NCBI GenBank assembly: GCA_021732995.1
Contig: JAKFWA010000051.1
Location: forward strand, 62,001 to 126,000
Length of the DNA stretch: 64,000 nt
Direction of reading: 5' to 3'
DNA from: Planctomycetaceae bacterium
GTDB taxonomy: Bacteria > Planctomycetota > Planctomycetia > Planctomycetales > Planctomycetaceae
The notes under the pieces were generated by a model. The model had not been told where the DNA came from and searched no databases. It saw only the letters and a list, made by a program, of their open reading frames with translations. Numbering within the stretch: position 1 is the stretch's first letter; every line of letters begins with the position of its first letter. Positions 34,298 through 43,018 of the stretch are shown here, piece by piece. The translations under genes were made by a program, and so were the position numbers.

Positions 34298-35806
34298 ATG
34301 TCTCACATTGATCGCCGTGAGTTCTTGAAGGGGTTGGGAGGCAATCTGGTCGTGGGCGGCGCGGCCTGGCAGGCGCTGCAAAACATCGTTCCCGCGCACG
34401 CGGACGATGCGAAGGTCACGCCGGATGTCGTGCAGTTTCGGCCCGAGATGGAAGACACCGTGAGGTGGATTGAACGAACCCCGCGTGAGCAAATCCTTCA
34501 ACAGGCCGTCGAGCGACTCAAGCAGGGGCTGACTTATCGGCAACTGATCGGCGGACTGTTTCTGGCTGGCATTCGCAACATCAAGCCGCGTCCGGTCGGT
34601 TTCAAGTTTCATGCGGTCATGGTGATTAACTCAGCGCATCAACTGGCTCTCGACGCACCGCAGGCGGATCGTCTGATTCCGTTCTTCTGGGCGTTGGACT
34701 CATTCAAGAGTGCTCAGGCGCAGGACGTGAAGGAAGGCGACTGGACGCTTGGGGCGGTGAAAGAATCAGCGGTGCCATCGGCATCGCAGGCCCGGCAACG
34801 GTTTGTCGAAGCGATGGATCGGTGGGACGAGGAAGCCGCCGATGTCGCGATAGCCGGACTGTGTCGCTCGGCGGGAGCGACTGAAGTGATGGAATTGCTG
34901 GCTCCCTACGGAGTCCGCGACTGGCAGAACATCGGCCACAAGGCGATTTTTACCGCGCACTCATGCAGGACCCTGGAGCTGATCGGCTGGGAGCACGCCG
35001 AGCCCGTATTGCGGTCTCTTGTCTATGGATTGCTCAATGGGGGACGCAGTGATTCGGCGACGCCCTATGACACCAACCGCGAACTCGTCAGTCAGATTCG
35101 TAAGGATTGGGCTGCGGGCAAACCTGATCCCGCTGTGACGACATCGCTCGTGCAGATGTTTCGTCAGGCGAGTTCCCGAGACGCGGCGGCTGCGATGGTC
35201 GAACAACTCAATCGAGGTGTCGCGGCGATATCGCTCTGGGACGCCATCCTGCTCGCTGCTGGAGAATTGCTCATGCGTCAGCAGGCGATTGTTCCCCTGC
35301 ATGCGACCACGGCGACCAATTCGCTGTACTACACTTTTCGGCAGAGTGGTCAGAACTCGACTCGTTTGTTGGCGTTGCTGCAGGCGGCTTCGTGGATCTG
35401 CCTGTTCCGTGACGGTGCTCGTGCGCGAGGAGCTTTTCCGGATCGACCGAACATCGACGAGTTTGCAGCAGCGGGAGCAGCACCAGAAAATATTGAGTCG
35501 ATCTTTGCTGGTCTGAAGCAGAACCGGGCGAAAGCCGCAGCGGAAACACTGGCTTATGCTAAAGCCGGGGGCGATCCCGCGATGTTCTTTGATGCCGCAA
35601 GGCACCTGATCTTCGCGAAGGGCACCGACGCTCACGACTACAAGTTCGCAGCGTCGGCTTTCGAGGACTTCGCTCATGCGAGTCCCGCTGCTCGGCCGCA
35701 ACTTCTGGCTGCGAGCGTATACTACCTGAAAGGTAGCCAGGACGCGGATTCATCTTTGCTGCAGAAGTCACGCGAGGCGACAGCCGCTCTGTCCGCCAGG
35801 GGGTGA
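34298..35806 (+). CDS. Tat-exported conserved hypothetical protein
   Basis: I start at ATG 34298 (MSHIDRREFLKGLGGNLVVG), the beginning of a twin-arginine signal with RREFLKG; a TTG lies five codons upstream. The 502-residue protein has a mature alpha-helical body, with TYRQLIGGLFLAGIRNIKPR, GFKFHAVMVINSAHQLALD, IFTAHSCRTLELIGWEHAEP and LHATTATNSLYYTFRQSG. The conserved His residues in these segments could bind a metal or cofactor, which would fit export of a folded protein by Tat. The family is recurrent in planctomycetes but unassigned to my knowledge. Confidence 0.82.
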   Translation: MSHIDRREFLKGLGGNLVVGGAAWQALQNIVPAHADDAKVTPDVVQFRPEMEDTVRWIERTPREQILQQAVERLKQGLTYRQLIGGLFLAGIRNIKPRPVGFKFHAVMVINSAHQLALDAPQADRLIPFFWALDSFKSAQAQDVKEGDWTLGAVKESAVPSASQARQRFVEAMDRWDEEAADVAIAGLCRSAGATEVMELLAPYGVRDWQNIGHKAIFTAHSCRTLELIGWEHAEPVLRSLVYGLLNGGRSDSATPYDTNRELVSQIRKDWAAGKPDPAVTTSLVQMFRQASSRDAAAAMVEQLNRGVAAISLWDAILLAAGELLMRQQAIVPLHATTATNSLYYTFRQSGQNSTRLLALLQAASWICLFRDGARARGAFPDRPNIDEFAAAGAAPENIESIFAGLKQNRAKAAAETLAYAKAGGDPAMFFDAARHLIFAKGTDAHDYKFAASAFEDFAHASPAARPQLLAASVYYLKGSQDADSSLLQKSREATAALSARG

Positions 35807-35869
35807 CGGGTGTCATCGCAGATTGCTCGACAACGTACGAGAGAGTCTTCAAGCAACTGATGTGGTCGC

Positions 35870-36415
35870 TCACCCTTCGTCTTGTTCGTGAGCATCTACG
35901 TGCGGCGTGATCGCCTCAAGTTCGATGCCGGTGAGGTCAATAATCTTCGCGGCTCGTGAGACGGTATCGAACAGCAGTACTGTCGGACGCCCGAACTTCC
36001 AGCCGCAGGCTTCGCCGGGGTTCAGGAACAGCCGGCCTTGGTCGTCTTGAGATACACTCGGCTTATGAGTGTGGGCATAGACGCAGACATCGAACTCGCC
36101 TTCATAGCCGCGCAACTGGCGTTCCATGTGCACAACCACAAAGCGAGTCCCGTCAGGCGCGGTATAGGACATAGGAGCTTCACCCAACTGTCCAATGATG
36201 CCGAACCCAGACTGCAGACCGACTTTGTTACCCTCGTTGTCTCCGTAACACGCGACCACGCGGCACTTCAGCTTCCGCAGCGGCGGCACCGCGAACGTTG
36301 AGACGATATCGCCAGCGAACAGCACGACTTCGCAATTGGCGTCATTAAACACCTTCACCGCGCGGCGAATGTTGTCGAGGTGATCGTGAGTGTCCGCAAA
36401 AATCCCAACCCGCAT
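35870..36415 (-). CDS. YfcE/MJ0936-type metallophosphoesterase
   Basis: Protein of 181 residues with the calcineurin-like motifs in order: GIFADTHDHLDN (D-x-H), VVLFAGDIVS (GD), CYGDNEGN (GDN), VVHMERQL (His), VYAHTHKPS (HTH). It hydrolyses a phosphodiester or phosphomonoester with two metals, probably Mn. The natural substrate is unclear. It lies between the Tat protein gene (convergent) and the Toprim gene (same strand, 41 bases upstream). It is not clearly part of the ATPase-Toprim cassette. Confidence 0.92.
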   Translation of the reverse strand: MRVGIFADTHDHLDNIRRAVKVFNDANCEVVLFAGDIVSTFAVPPLRKLKCRVVACYGDNEGNKVGLQSGFGIIGQLGEAPMSYTAPDGTRFVVVHMERQLRGYEGEFDVCVYAHTHKPSVSQDDQGRLFLNPGEACGWKFGRPTVLLFDTVSRAAKIIDLTGIELEAITPHVDAHEQDEG

Positions 36416-36456
36416 GAATCAATCCAAGGCTTTTGATCTAAATAAAGGTGCGCGAG

Positions 36457-37104
36457 TCACACATCAAACAGATTGCGAAACCATTGTACGAATGGCTGAG
36501 CTTGATCTGATTGCGGGTCGAACACCGACTGAAAATCGATCGACCTCAAATTGCGTCCCGGCTCATCCTGCCATGCCAACCAAGTGAATACGTGCGCCTT
36601 CTCGGAGTGCACGTCTCTGAACGGTGCGTTCAGGCTCTTCGCTCCATCACATGCATGAATGGCATGATCCAAGATCCCCTTCGACTCTTGGCGTACAAGT
36701 TGTTTGAGGAGCGTCTCTAACGTGCCATTCGAGTGATTGTCGGGCAGGATCCACGCACCAAAACGTCGTCCTTTGCTGTCGATCTCTGAAATGAACCCAC
36801 CTTCGGGAATTGCTTCCGGGGTGTTGTCGATTTGAGTCGCCAACCACCCTCGGATAGTGGTCCATGTTCCATCAGGATCGTCGTCAGCATCCAAAATGAT
36901 GCCTATTACTTCGTGGGCAGGCTCCTTAAGTTTGCTCGGAACCACGCCTGCTTTAGGCGTCTTAGTGTTGAGCACTTGAATATCTACGGGTTTGGCGTCA
37001 TTTGGCCATGGTACACCGTTACCCTCAATCATTTCTGCAATCGCACAGAGGTCTGTGCTACCTTCAACGAGAAGGAGCTTCGGATGAGCCTTCGGCATTA
37101 TCAC
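36457..37104 (-). CDS. Toprim-domain protein (DUF3226-like), partner of AAA ATPase
   Basis: Protein of 215 residues from GTG 37104, which overlaps the ATPase stop by four bases; ATG 37098 is an alternative with GAGG ten bases upstream. The fold is Toprim: KLLLVEGSTDLCAIAEMIEG carries the conserved Glu, and GIILDADDDPDGTWTT carries the DxD metal pair. The residues needed for nuclease chemistry are therefore present. A C-terminal helical part ends FVQWFRNLF. Toprim domains occur in OLD nucleases and, as a separate AriB protein, in PARIS. Coupling to the ATPase suggests a two-part effector. Confidence 0.85.
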   Translation of the reverse strand: MIMPKAHPKLLLVEGSTDLCAIAEMIEGNGVPWPNDAKPVDIQVLNTKTPKAGVVPSKLKEPAHEVIGIILDADDDPDGTWTTIRGWLATQIDNTPEAIPEGGFISEIDSKGRRFGAWILPDNHSNGTLETLLKQLVRQESKGILDHAIHACDGAKSLNAPFRDVHSEKAHVFTWLAWQDEPGRNLRSIDFQSVFDPQSDQAQPFVQWFRNLFDV

Positions 37105-38195
37105 CGCACCTCGATATCTGCTTCCGCAACTGCGGTGATTTCGTCGTGAGAGTACTCAATCGCTTCGACCAAGCCGGATTTTCGTCTCTCCAATCTTCGA
37201 TACCGTAAATCAAAGTGCGATCGTGATTGGTAGGCGTCGTGGGCTGCTCGAATTGCTTCGAGGCTGTGAGTTGTCGCAAACATCTGGACGTTGAAACGCT
37301 CAGTAGCTTCAGAGATTGCAGCCCAGACGTTCTCAATGATGGCGTGATGAAAGCCGTTCTCCACTTCATCAATGGCGACATAGCCATTCGGAGCTGTTGC
37401 AATCCGAAGAATGATTGAGGTGAGCCTCGCAAGGCCATCGCCCAACATTCCCAGTGGGAGCATCCGTTTCAGCCCCGTATCACCATATAGGATTAGTCCA
37501 CTCGGACTTGGATAGGCATCGATTCGAACAAGTCGAGGTTCTACCAATTGGAGGATTGAAACTAGATCAATCTCTCGCTTCTCCACCTTTAAGCTGCCGT
37601 ACAATCGAGCGTCTTCTTCGTGGGGATTCGGCAAACGCGCACCGAGGAAATAGCCGGGACTTTTGGGGGTGCAATCTGCAGGTGAATTTCGAACATCGCC
37701 GTTGCTTTCGACAAACATCACTCGCTCAATCGGCGAGTTGCTGTACCGCAAGACCAACTCATTCGCCGCCATTCCATCTACGCCTGAGTGAAGATCATTG
37801 CGACGAACATCATCCTGATTGGCAATCGTGTCCACTGACCCAACCGCCAGCCGCGATGCTCTCGATCGAAGGAATACACGTAGTGTCAACGCCTCGCCGA
37901 TCGAAGTTATCGCGTGGATTCGAATTTCTTTAGACGTATCAAATTCATGAAAGAGGAACTGCCATAACCAAGCCGCCTTCTCATGCGGCGAGCCCGTGAT
38001 ACGTATTAATCCGCGAAAGCCCAGCAGTAGGCGAACCCAGTCGGGATTTCCGTCCGAAACTAGCAACATCAGAGCCTCAAGCAACGCAGTCTTACCAATA
38101 TTGTTGCCGCCTCCAAGAAGGTTAATTCGACTGAGGTCGCCAATCTCGAATGTACTAAAACCGCGAAAGTTCTCGATCCGCAGTGACTTAATCAT
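37101..38195 (-). CDS. OLD-like AAA/ABC ATPase, defence-type
   Basis: I start at MIKSLRIENFRGFSTFEIGD (38195), the standard first strand of this ATPase family; the frame continues upstream without it. The 364-residue protein has Walker A GGGNNIGKT (28-36), an ABC signature-like LGDGLARL, Walker B YVAIDEVENGFHH and a switch ATTHSLE, followed by helices. It is an SMC/OLD-type ATPase (AAA_15/AAA_21). The central region is insertion-rich. It is coupled to a Toprim gene by a four-base overlap. Base composition of the pair is visibly richer in A and T than neighbouring genes, suggesting transfer. Role: likely phage or plasmid defence. Confidence 0.88.
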   Translation of the reverse strand: MIKSLRIENFRGFSTFEIGDLSRINLLGGGNNIGKTALLEALMLLVSDGNPDWVRLLLGFRGLIRITGSPHEKAAWLWQFLFHEFDTSKEIRIHAITSIGEALTLRVFLRSRASRLAVGSVDTIANQDDVRRNDLHSGVDGMAANELVLRYSNSPIERVMFVESNGDVRNSPADCTPKSPGYFLGARLPNPHEEDARLYGSLKVEKREIDLVSILQLVEPRLVRIDAYPSPSGLILYGDTGLKRMLPLGMLGDGLARLTSIILRIATAPNGYVAIDEVENGFHHAIIENVWAAISEATERFNVQMFATTHSLEAIRAAHDAYQSRSHFDLRYRRLERRKSGLVEAIEYSHDEITAVAEADIEVR

Positions 38196-38359
38196 GTCAT
38201 GCTCTTTGATGAACCTTAAGTAGACTTCACTTGTAGACCCGATCTTTGGATGGCGCAACATCGCTCTTCTGTTAGGCATACAATTGCTCACAGCTCCAAC
38301 CAAGCCCAGCGCTCGTCACGCTGAGCCTGGGTCGGAACTATGAGGAATCGCAAGGCTGC

Positions 38360-41300
38360 TTACTTCTTCTTCAGCGTCGCCAAATACTCGACGACATCGA
38401 CCAGCTCTTCTTGAGACAATTGCTTTGCGACGTCGGCGGGCATGATGGAGACTTTTTGCTTCACCAGCGGTTCTTCGAGGTCGGCCTTCTTGATCGTCTT
38501 CGTGATCGCTTCAGCGTTGCGCAGGGTGACTGCGTCGTCCGTTTCGCTGATCATGATGCCGCTGAAGACAGTGCCGTCCTTTTGCTGCGCCGTGTACATC
38601 TCATAGTTGTGGCTGATGCCGGCACTGGGGAAGATGATCGATTCAAAGAACGCCTGGCGGCTCAGCTTGCTGCCGATCTCGCTCAGGTTCGGGCCGACTT
38701 CCTTGCCCTGACCATTAACGATGTGACAGGAGCTGCACTTCGCAAGTTGGCTGGCGAAGACCTTCGCTCCGTTACCCGCGTTGCCCTTCAGCTTGGCCAG
38801 GTCGCCAATCGACGGCAGTGGCTTGGAATCCTTGCCGGCCGGAGCGGGGAACAGTTTTGCGACGGAGGCTTGCTGACCTCCATCCAGCGGCGCCGTTGAC
38901 AGCGCCGCCGCCAACGCTGGCGCGAAGCTGTCATCGAATGCTTTGCCTTCCGCCATCTTCAGGACTGCGGTGGCGCCGGGTTTGGTGCGAGTTGCGCCCT
39001 TGATCGCCTGACGACGTTGATCGGCCGGGGCCTTTTCGTCCTGTACGATCGGCAAGAGCATGGCCGCCGCAGAGCCTTCGCCAGAGTTCGACAATGCCGT
39101 CGCGAGACCAGTTGCCGCGCGTCCGCTTTCGGCTTTGGACTTCAACCCCGCTTCGAGCAACTCTTTAGCTCCCTTGGCCAGAAGGACGCGCACGGCGTCG
39201 ATACCGATCTGCTCATCGCCCTTGCTGGACGCCAGAGCGACGAGATCCGGATATCGGTCCGCCGCACTGAATTTATCAACCAGAGTGATGAATTGAGGCT
39301 GTCCCTTAAGGCCGCCGAGTACTCGATTCAGCGCCTCCGTCGCTTTTGGGTTCCTCGAGATATCGAAGCCCTTAAGACGATTGAGGGCTTCTGCCGCGAC
39401 GAAGGACACCTTCTTGTCGTCGCCCGGAGTGTAGAAAGCCAACTGCAACAGAGCTTCGTCCTTCGTTCCGCCAGACAGGAAATCGAACGCTCGCAGGTAG
39501 CGGCCGACATTGTCCGCAGTCACCGCATCGGAAGCGATCAGCTTGGCGAGAATCAGTGGGGTCTTTTGCGCACGTGAGCGCCAGACGATGTCTGCCATGC
39601 CAGCGGGTGGGTTGGGCTGCTGGCTGAGCAGCGCAAGGTACGCATCCAGGCAACTGTCCCAGTCCTTACCGGCTCCGATGCCGAGTGCTTCGAGGTACCA
39701 GCGGTCCTTGCCATCGTGTTGCAACGCGAGCTTCGCCCACACGCTGGCCTTCACATCGCCATGCACCTCGCGCAAGGAGATCGCAACTTCGCGACGGACT
39801 TGAGAGGACTTGTCGTTGACCAACGGCCCCAGCACCTTCTGTTCGTCAATGTGTTGTCGGCGCAAGCCGCGAATCGCCGCGATCCGAATGTCTTCGTCAC
39901 GGTCGTTCAGCGCGCTCTGCAAGAAGGCTGTGCCCTTTTCGGAATCTCCGATCTTGCTCAGCAACCACATGGAGCGCGCGCGGATGCGCGGATTCGCATC
40001 ACTCGTGAAGACCTTGGTGAGAGCGGGCTCAGCCTGCGTGCCCATCGCATGCAATGCGGTCCAAGCGAGATAGCGCACGACTTCATTCGGGCTCTTCAGC
40101 GCCGCAATGGCACCATCGACATTGCTGACGTCAACCTTCGGCGTCTTGTACGGAGTCTTCGGCGGCGCGAGACGGAACAAGCGACCGCGATCGGCATCAC
40201 CCATGCGGTGTCCACCGACGCCTGGGTCGTACCAGTCTGCCACGAACAGCGAACCATCCGGAGCCACGCATACGTCCGAAGGTCGGAACCAGTTGTCGCG
40301 AGCGCCGGTCAGAACATTGACCATCTCAGCGGTGTAGCCTGCACCTGATTTCTTCGCTGGGTAGGCCCGCACTACATTCGGACCCGCGTCGCAGTGGATG
40401 ACTTGATTACGGAAGACCTCAGGCAGCAAGTCGCCTTCGTAAACGAGAATACCTGTAGGCGAACCAGCTCCCGTTTGCAGCAGGTTCGGGACGACCCCTG
40501 GATCATTCAAGTGCCAGTGACGCAATGGAATCTCTTGTTCAAGGTTCGTACGCGGCGTGTTCCAGCCCGCTCCGGTGAACTCGTCCTTGTAACCGTAGTT
40601 ACCGAACTCCATCACGTAGTTGATGCGCACGCCCTTGTTGCCGTCGTCGTCGTTGTCCGACTGCCACAGCGTGCCGAAGCTATCAACTGCGATTTCCCAG
40701 TTATTACGGAAGTCCCAGCCGAGCGTTTCGAACTCGCTGCCGTCCATGTTGCAGCGGAAGACCATGCCTTCTTGATACGGCTTGCGGGCTGCGTTCACTT
40801 CGTTGCCCGCGAGGTCAACGATCTGCTTGCCGTTCTTATCTTTGATCTGGTTGCCGCTGTTACCAAAGTTGAAGTACAGCTTGCCGTCGGGTCCAAAGTG
40901 GAACGCATGAATGCCATGGTCGTGTTGAGTTCCCGCGATGCCCGTAAAGAGCAGCTCCTTGCGATCGGACTTCAGATCGCCGTCTTCATCATGCAGGAAG
41001 AAAACGTCAGCGCCGGCCGAGACGATGATCTTCGTGCCCTTGCCTGATGGGGTCGGCAGCACGCAGATGCCGTGAGCCGAATCGACGTCGTGGCCTTGAT
41101 AGAACACGTTCTGCTTGTCACCGACGCCATCGCCGTTGGTGTCTTCGAGAATCAGAATACGGTCGCCTTCCTTACGCTCACCGTTGCGATGGCGATAGTT
41201 CACGACTTCGCAGACCCACACACGACCGAGGTGGTCGATATCGATGCTGGTCGGGTTGAGCATCGCTGGCTTCGAAGCTTCTGACGCGAACAACGTCGCT

Positions 41301-41947
41301 TCCAAGCCGTCGGCGATATCGAGTCCCTTGGTGGCATCCTCTGGCTCGCGACTGCCCGCTCCCTGCGGAGCCGCTGCCGCAGTGGCTGCGAGAACTTTTG
41401 GATCAGGCTTGCTCGTGAACACCAGGAACTGCACGGTCGAGCCGCAGCCTTGATTCACGCCAGCATCGTCCAGAGCCGCTGTGGCCGTGAACTTTGTGTA
41501 ACCTTCAGGCAACGCGAACTCGATGATGGAATTCGCGTGCGTGCCGATACCCGAATCAAACTTCTTGCCATCGACCGAGAGACCATTACCGGCACAGTTG
41601 GCGTTGAGCTTCACTTCGCCGAAACCGGCCGACGCGGACTTCCATTTGAGTTCCGTGAGCTTCAGCTCACCCTTGGGGCCAGTGAGCTTCGGATTGATCC
41701 AGTCCGCCCAGTCACAACCAAACGTGTCACCGCCGTCCGTTGCAACCAGCCACAATCCCTTGGCATTGGTGACGTCCACTTCTACATCAACCGCGCGACC
41801 TTTGGTGTCTCGCGTGACGACCTTTGTTTCAAATGCTGCACCACTCTTGCTGGTCGCCTTTTGAGCCTCAGCGGACGAATTCTGTAGCGCCACACCAACC
41901 AACACAGGAACGGCCACCCAAGCGCCAATTTGCCACAAACGCTTCAT
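38360..41947 (-). CDS. PVC-type dehydrogenase with NPCBM, HEAT and cytochrome c domains
   Basis: Exported protein of 1195 residues; GGAGA lies before the ATG. Order: signal peptide (WQIGAWVAVPVLVGVALQ), NPCBM carbohydrate-binding domain (about 45-185, LSVDGKKFDSGIGTHANSII), PVC-type membrane-bound dehydrogenase propeller (about 210-600, TSIDIDHLGRVWVCEVVNYR and DVCVAPDGSLFVADWYDPGV), HEAT-like repeats (about 610-1020), and a C-terminal c-type cytochrome (KCSSCHIVNG near 1070, GPNLSEIG after). The layout is typical of planctomycetes and is thought to oxidise sugars or alcohols and pass electrons to a carrier. The substrate is unknown. It is a single minus-strand gene. Confidence 0.94.
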   Translation of the reverse strand: MKRLWQIGAWVAVPVLVGVALQNSSAEAQKATSKSGAAFETKVVTRDTKGRAVDVEVDVTNAKGLWLVATDGGDTFGCDWADWINPKLTGPKGELKLTELKWKSASAGFGEVKLNANCAGNGLSVDGKKFDSGIGTHANSIIEFALPEGYTKFTATAALDDAGVNQGCGSTVQFLVFTSKPDPKVLAATAAAAPQGAGSREPEDATKGLDIADGLEATLFASEASKPAMLNPTSIDIDHLGRVWVCEVVNYRHRNGERKEGDRILILEDTNGDGVGDKQNVFYQGHDVDSAHGICVLPTPSGKGTKIIVSAGADVFFLHDEDGDLKSDRKELLFTGIAGTQHDHGIHAFHFGPDGKLYFNFGNSGNQIKDKNGKQIVDLAGNEVNAARKPYQEGMVFRCNMDGSEFETLGWDFRNNWEIAVDSFGTLWQSDNDDDGNKGVRINYVMEFGNYGYKDEFTGAGWNTPRTNLEQEIPLRHWHLNDPGVVPNLLQTGAGSPTGILVYEGDLLPEVFRNQVIHCDAGPNVVRAYPAKKSGAGYTAEMVNVLTGARDNWFRPSDVCVAPDGSLFVADWYDPGVGGHRMGDADRGRLFRLAPPKTPYKTPKVDVSNVDGAIAALKSPNEVVRYLAWTALHAMGTQAEPALTKVFTSDANPRIRARSMWLLSKIGDSEKGTAFLQSALNDRDEDIRIAAIRGLRRQHIDEQKVLGPLVNDKSSQVRREVAISLREVHGDVKASVWAKLALQHDGKDRWYLEALGIGAGKDWDSCLDAYLALLSQQPNPPAGMADIVWRSRAQKTPLILAKLIASDAVTADNVGRYLRAFDFLSGGTKDEALLQLAFYTPGDDKKVSFVAAEALNRLKGFDISRNPKATEALNRVLGGLKGQPQFITLVDKFSAADRYPDLVALASSKGDEQIGIDAVRVLLAKGAKELLEAGLKSKAESGRAATGLATALSNSGEGSAAAMLLPIVQDEKAPADQRRQAIKGATRTKPGATAVLKMAEGKAFDDSFAPALAAALSTAPLDGGQQASVAKLFPAPAGKDSKPLPSIGDLAKLKGNAGNGAKVFASQLAKCSSCHIVNGQGKEVGPNLSEIGSKLSRQAFFESIIFPSAGISHNYEMYTAQQKDGTVFSGIMISETDDAVTLRNAEAITKTIKKADLEEPLVKQKVSIMPADVAKQLSQEELVDVVEYLATLKKK

Positions 41948-42093
41948 CGAACTGGTCTCCGGAAGATGCGGGGGAATCGATCAACTTCAGATTCGAGTTC
42001 CCGCATGTTAGCCGGTGCGTGCCGAGGGTCGAGGAACGCTGCCCCGCGCCTCGCCTGGAACTGCAGAGTGGCGAAACCTGGCGATCAAAAGGA

Positions 42094-42134
42094 GAACGCC
42101 AGCCTGTGGGGCCATCCCCCTCAGACTGGCGTTC
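42094..42134 (-). terminator. terminator-like hairpin after hemerythrin gene
   Basis: On the minus strand the arms GAACGCCAG and CTGGCGTTC (42126-42134 and 42094-42102) pair perfectly, with an inner GGGG/CCCC pairing, followed by TCCTTTT. It lies 32 bases after the hemerythrin-like gene stop. The T-run is interrupted, so efficiency is uncertain. Confidence 0.7.
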
Positions 42135-42165
42135 GAGACCTGCGGTAAAAGAGCGGTGGCCCCGG

Positions 42166-42609
42166 TTAGTCACCCACACCGACGTCCAGATTGAACGCTG
42201 ATTGATACAAGGTGCGTTCGCGCCGATTGTGGTGCCTCAGGAACTGCATCCAGCTGTGCAGCTCCATCTTGATCTGATCTGCCAAGGCCACCGCGTGAGT
42301 CGAGTTCGCCACTCGCGCTCTGAGGTCGGCGAGCATGATAAAGAGACGTGTATGCTCAGCCTGCAACACATCAACGGTACCTGCCAAAAACGGCTGGCGG
42401 TCCAGCAGTTCGCACATGTAACCACCTTCTTCACGCAGTTCAAACTCACGCGGCAACGTATCGACCAGCGAGTCGAGAATGGCCAGCAGCCACTTGTTGT
42501 CGCGCGCATCATCCGATTCGTCTAACACGGACCGCAGGTCTCCCAGTAACAGATATTCGAGCTTCGAATACCCCAGCAGCAATTCTTGCGATGCAACTGA
42601 CAAGCTCAT
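42166..42609 (-). CDS. hemerythrin-like (HHE) protein
   Basis: Protein of 147 residues with a predicted four-helix bundle. Candidate di-iron ligands lie in FELREEGGYMCELL, LQAEHTRLFIML and FLRHHNRRERTLYQ, the H-x3-E spacing of hemerythrin-like domains. The first helix (SQELLLGYSKLEYLLLGDLR) lacks the usual early His, so the metal site may be incomplete or different. A strong GGGGAGG lies six bases before the ATG. Possible roles are O2, NO or iron handling. It is single, between the PVC dehydrogenase and the PEPCK homologue. Confidence 0.72.
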   Translation of the reverse strand: MSLSVASQELLLGYSKLEYLLLGDLRSVLDESDDARDNKWLLAILDSLVDTLPREFELREEGGYMCELLDRQPFLAGTVDVLQAEHTRLFIMLADLRARVANSTHAVALADQIKMELHSWMQFLRHHNRRERTLYQSAFNLDVGVGD

Positions 42610-43018
42610 GAGAAACCTCCCCAGGACCCAAAGATGTGATGGCCGGATGGAACTGCGTCGAACGCGCTAGACCGCTTCGTACCGTTGAGGCGACGTCCGC
42701 ATTGTGCGCCTCGGGGATGCAATTTCTACAAGTAGAAAATCTCTCTTTCGACAAAGTTTTTCGAGGTCGCGGCCCCCCGAAAGTGGGCATAAACGTCCCG
42801 ATTGCCAGAGGTTTTACACGCCTTAGAACCGCTACGAACGGAACGAAGCCGCAAAACACAACCCGGCTTCTGACGCACCTCCGACACCGGCCGCTTTTGC
42901 CTCGGCTGATGTCCGGCGCGGCCTATGGTTCAGGCGACTGTTTCCCTGACGCCACAACCACCTTGAGCGGGCACGCCGTCGCTCCTGGTGTCGGATCATC
43001 GCTCCTCGTTCGGATCCC
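42610..43018. other. divergent intergenic region with 16-base palindrome
   Basis: No gene is seen in these 409 bases between the hemerythrin-like gene (minus) and the PEPCK homologue (plus). It contains TTTCTACAAGTAGAAA (42723-42738), arms of seven around AA, which looks like a repressor operator, and GAGGCG/CGCCTC near 42690. The palindrome is about 115 bases before the hemerythrin-like start and could serve either gene. Confidence 0.45.
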
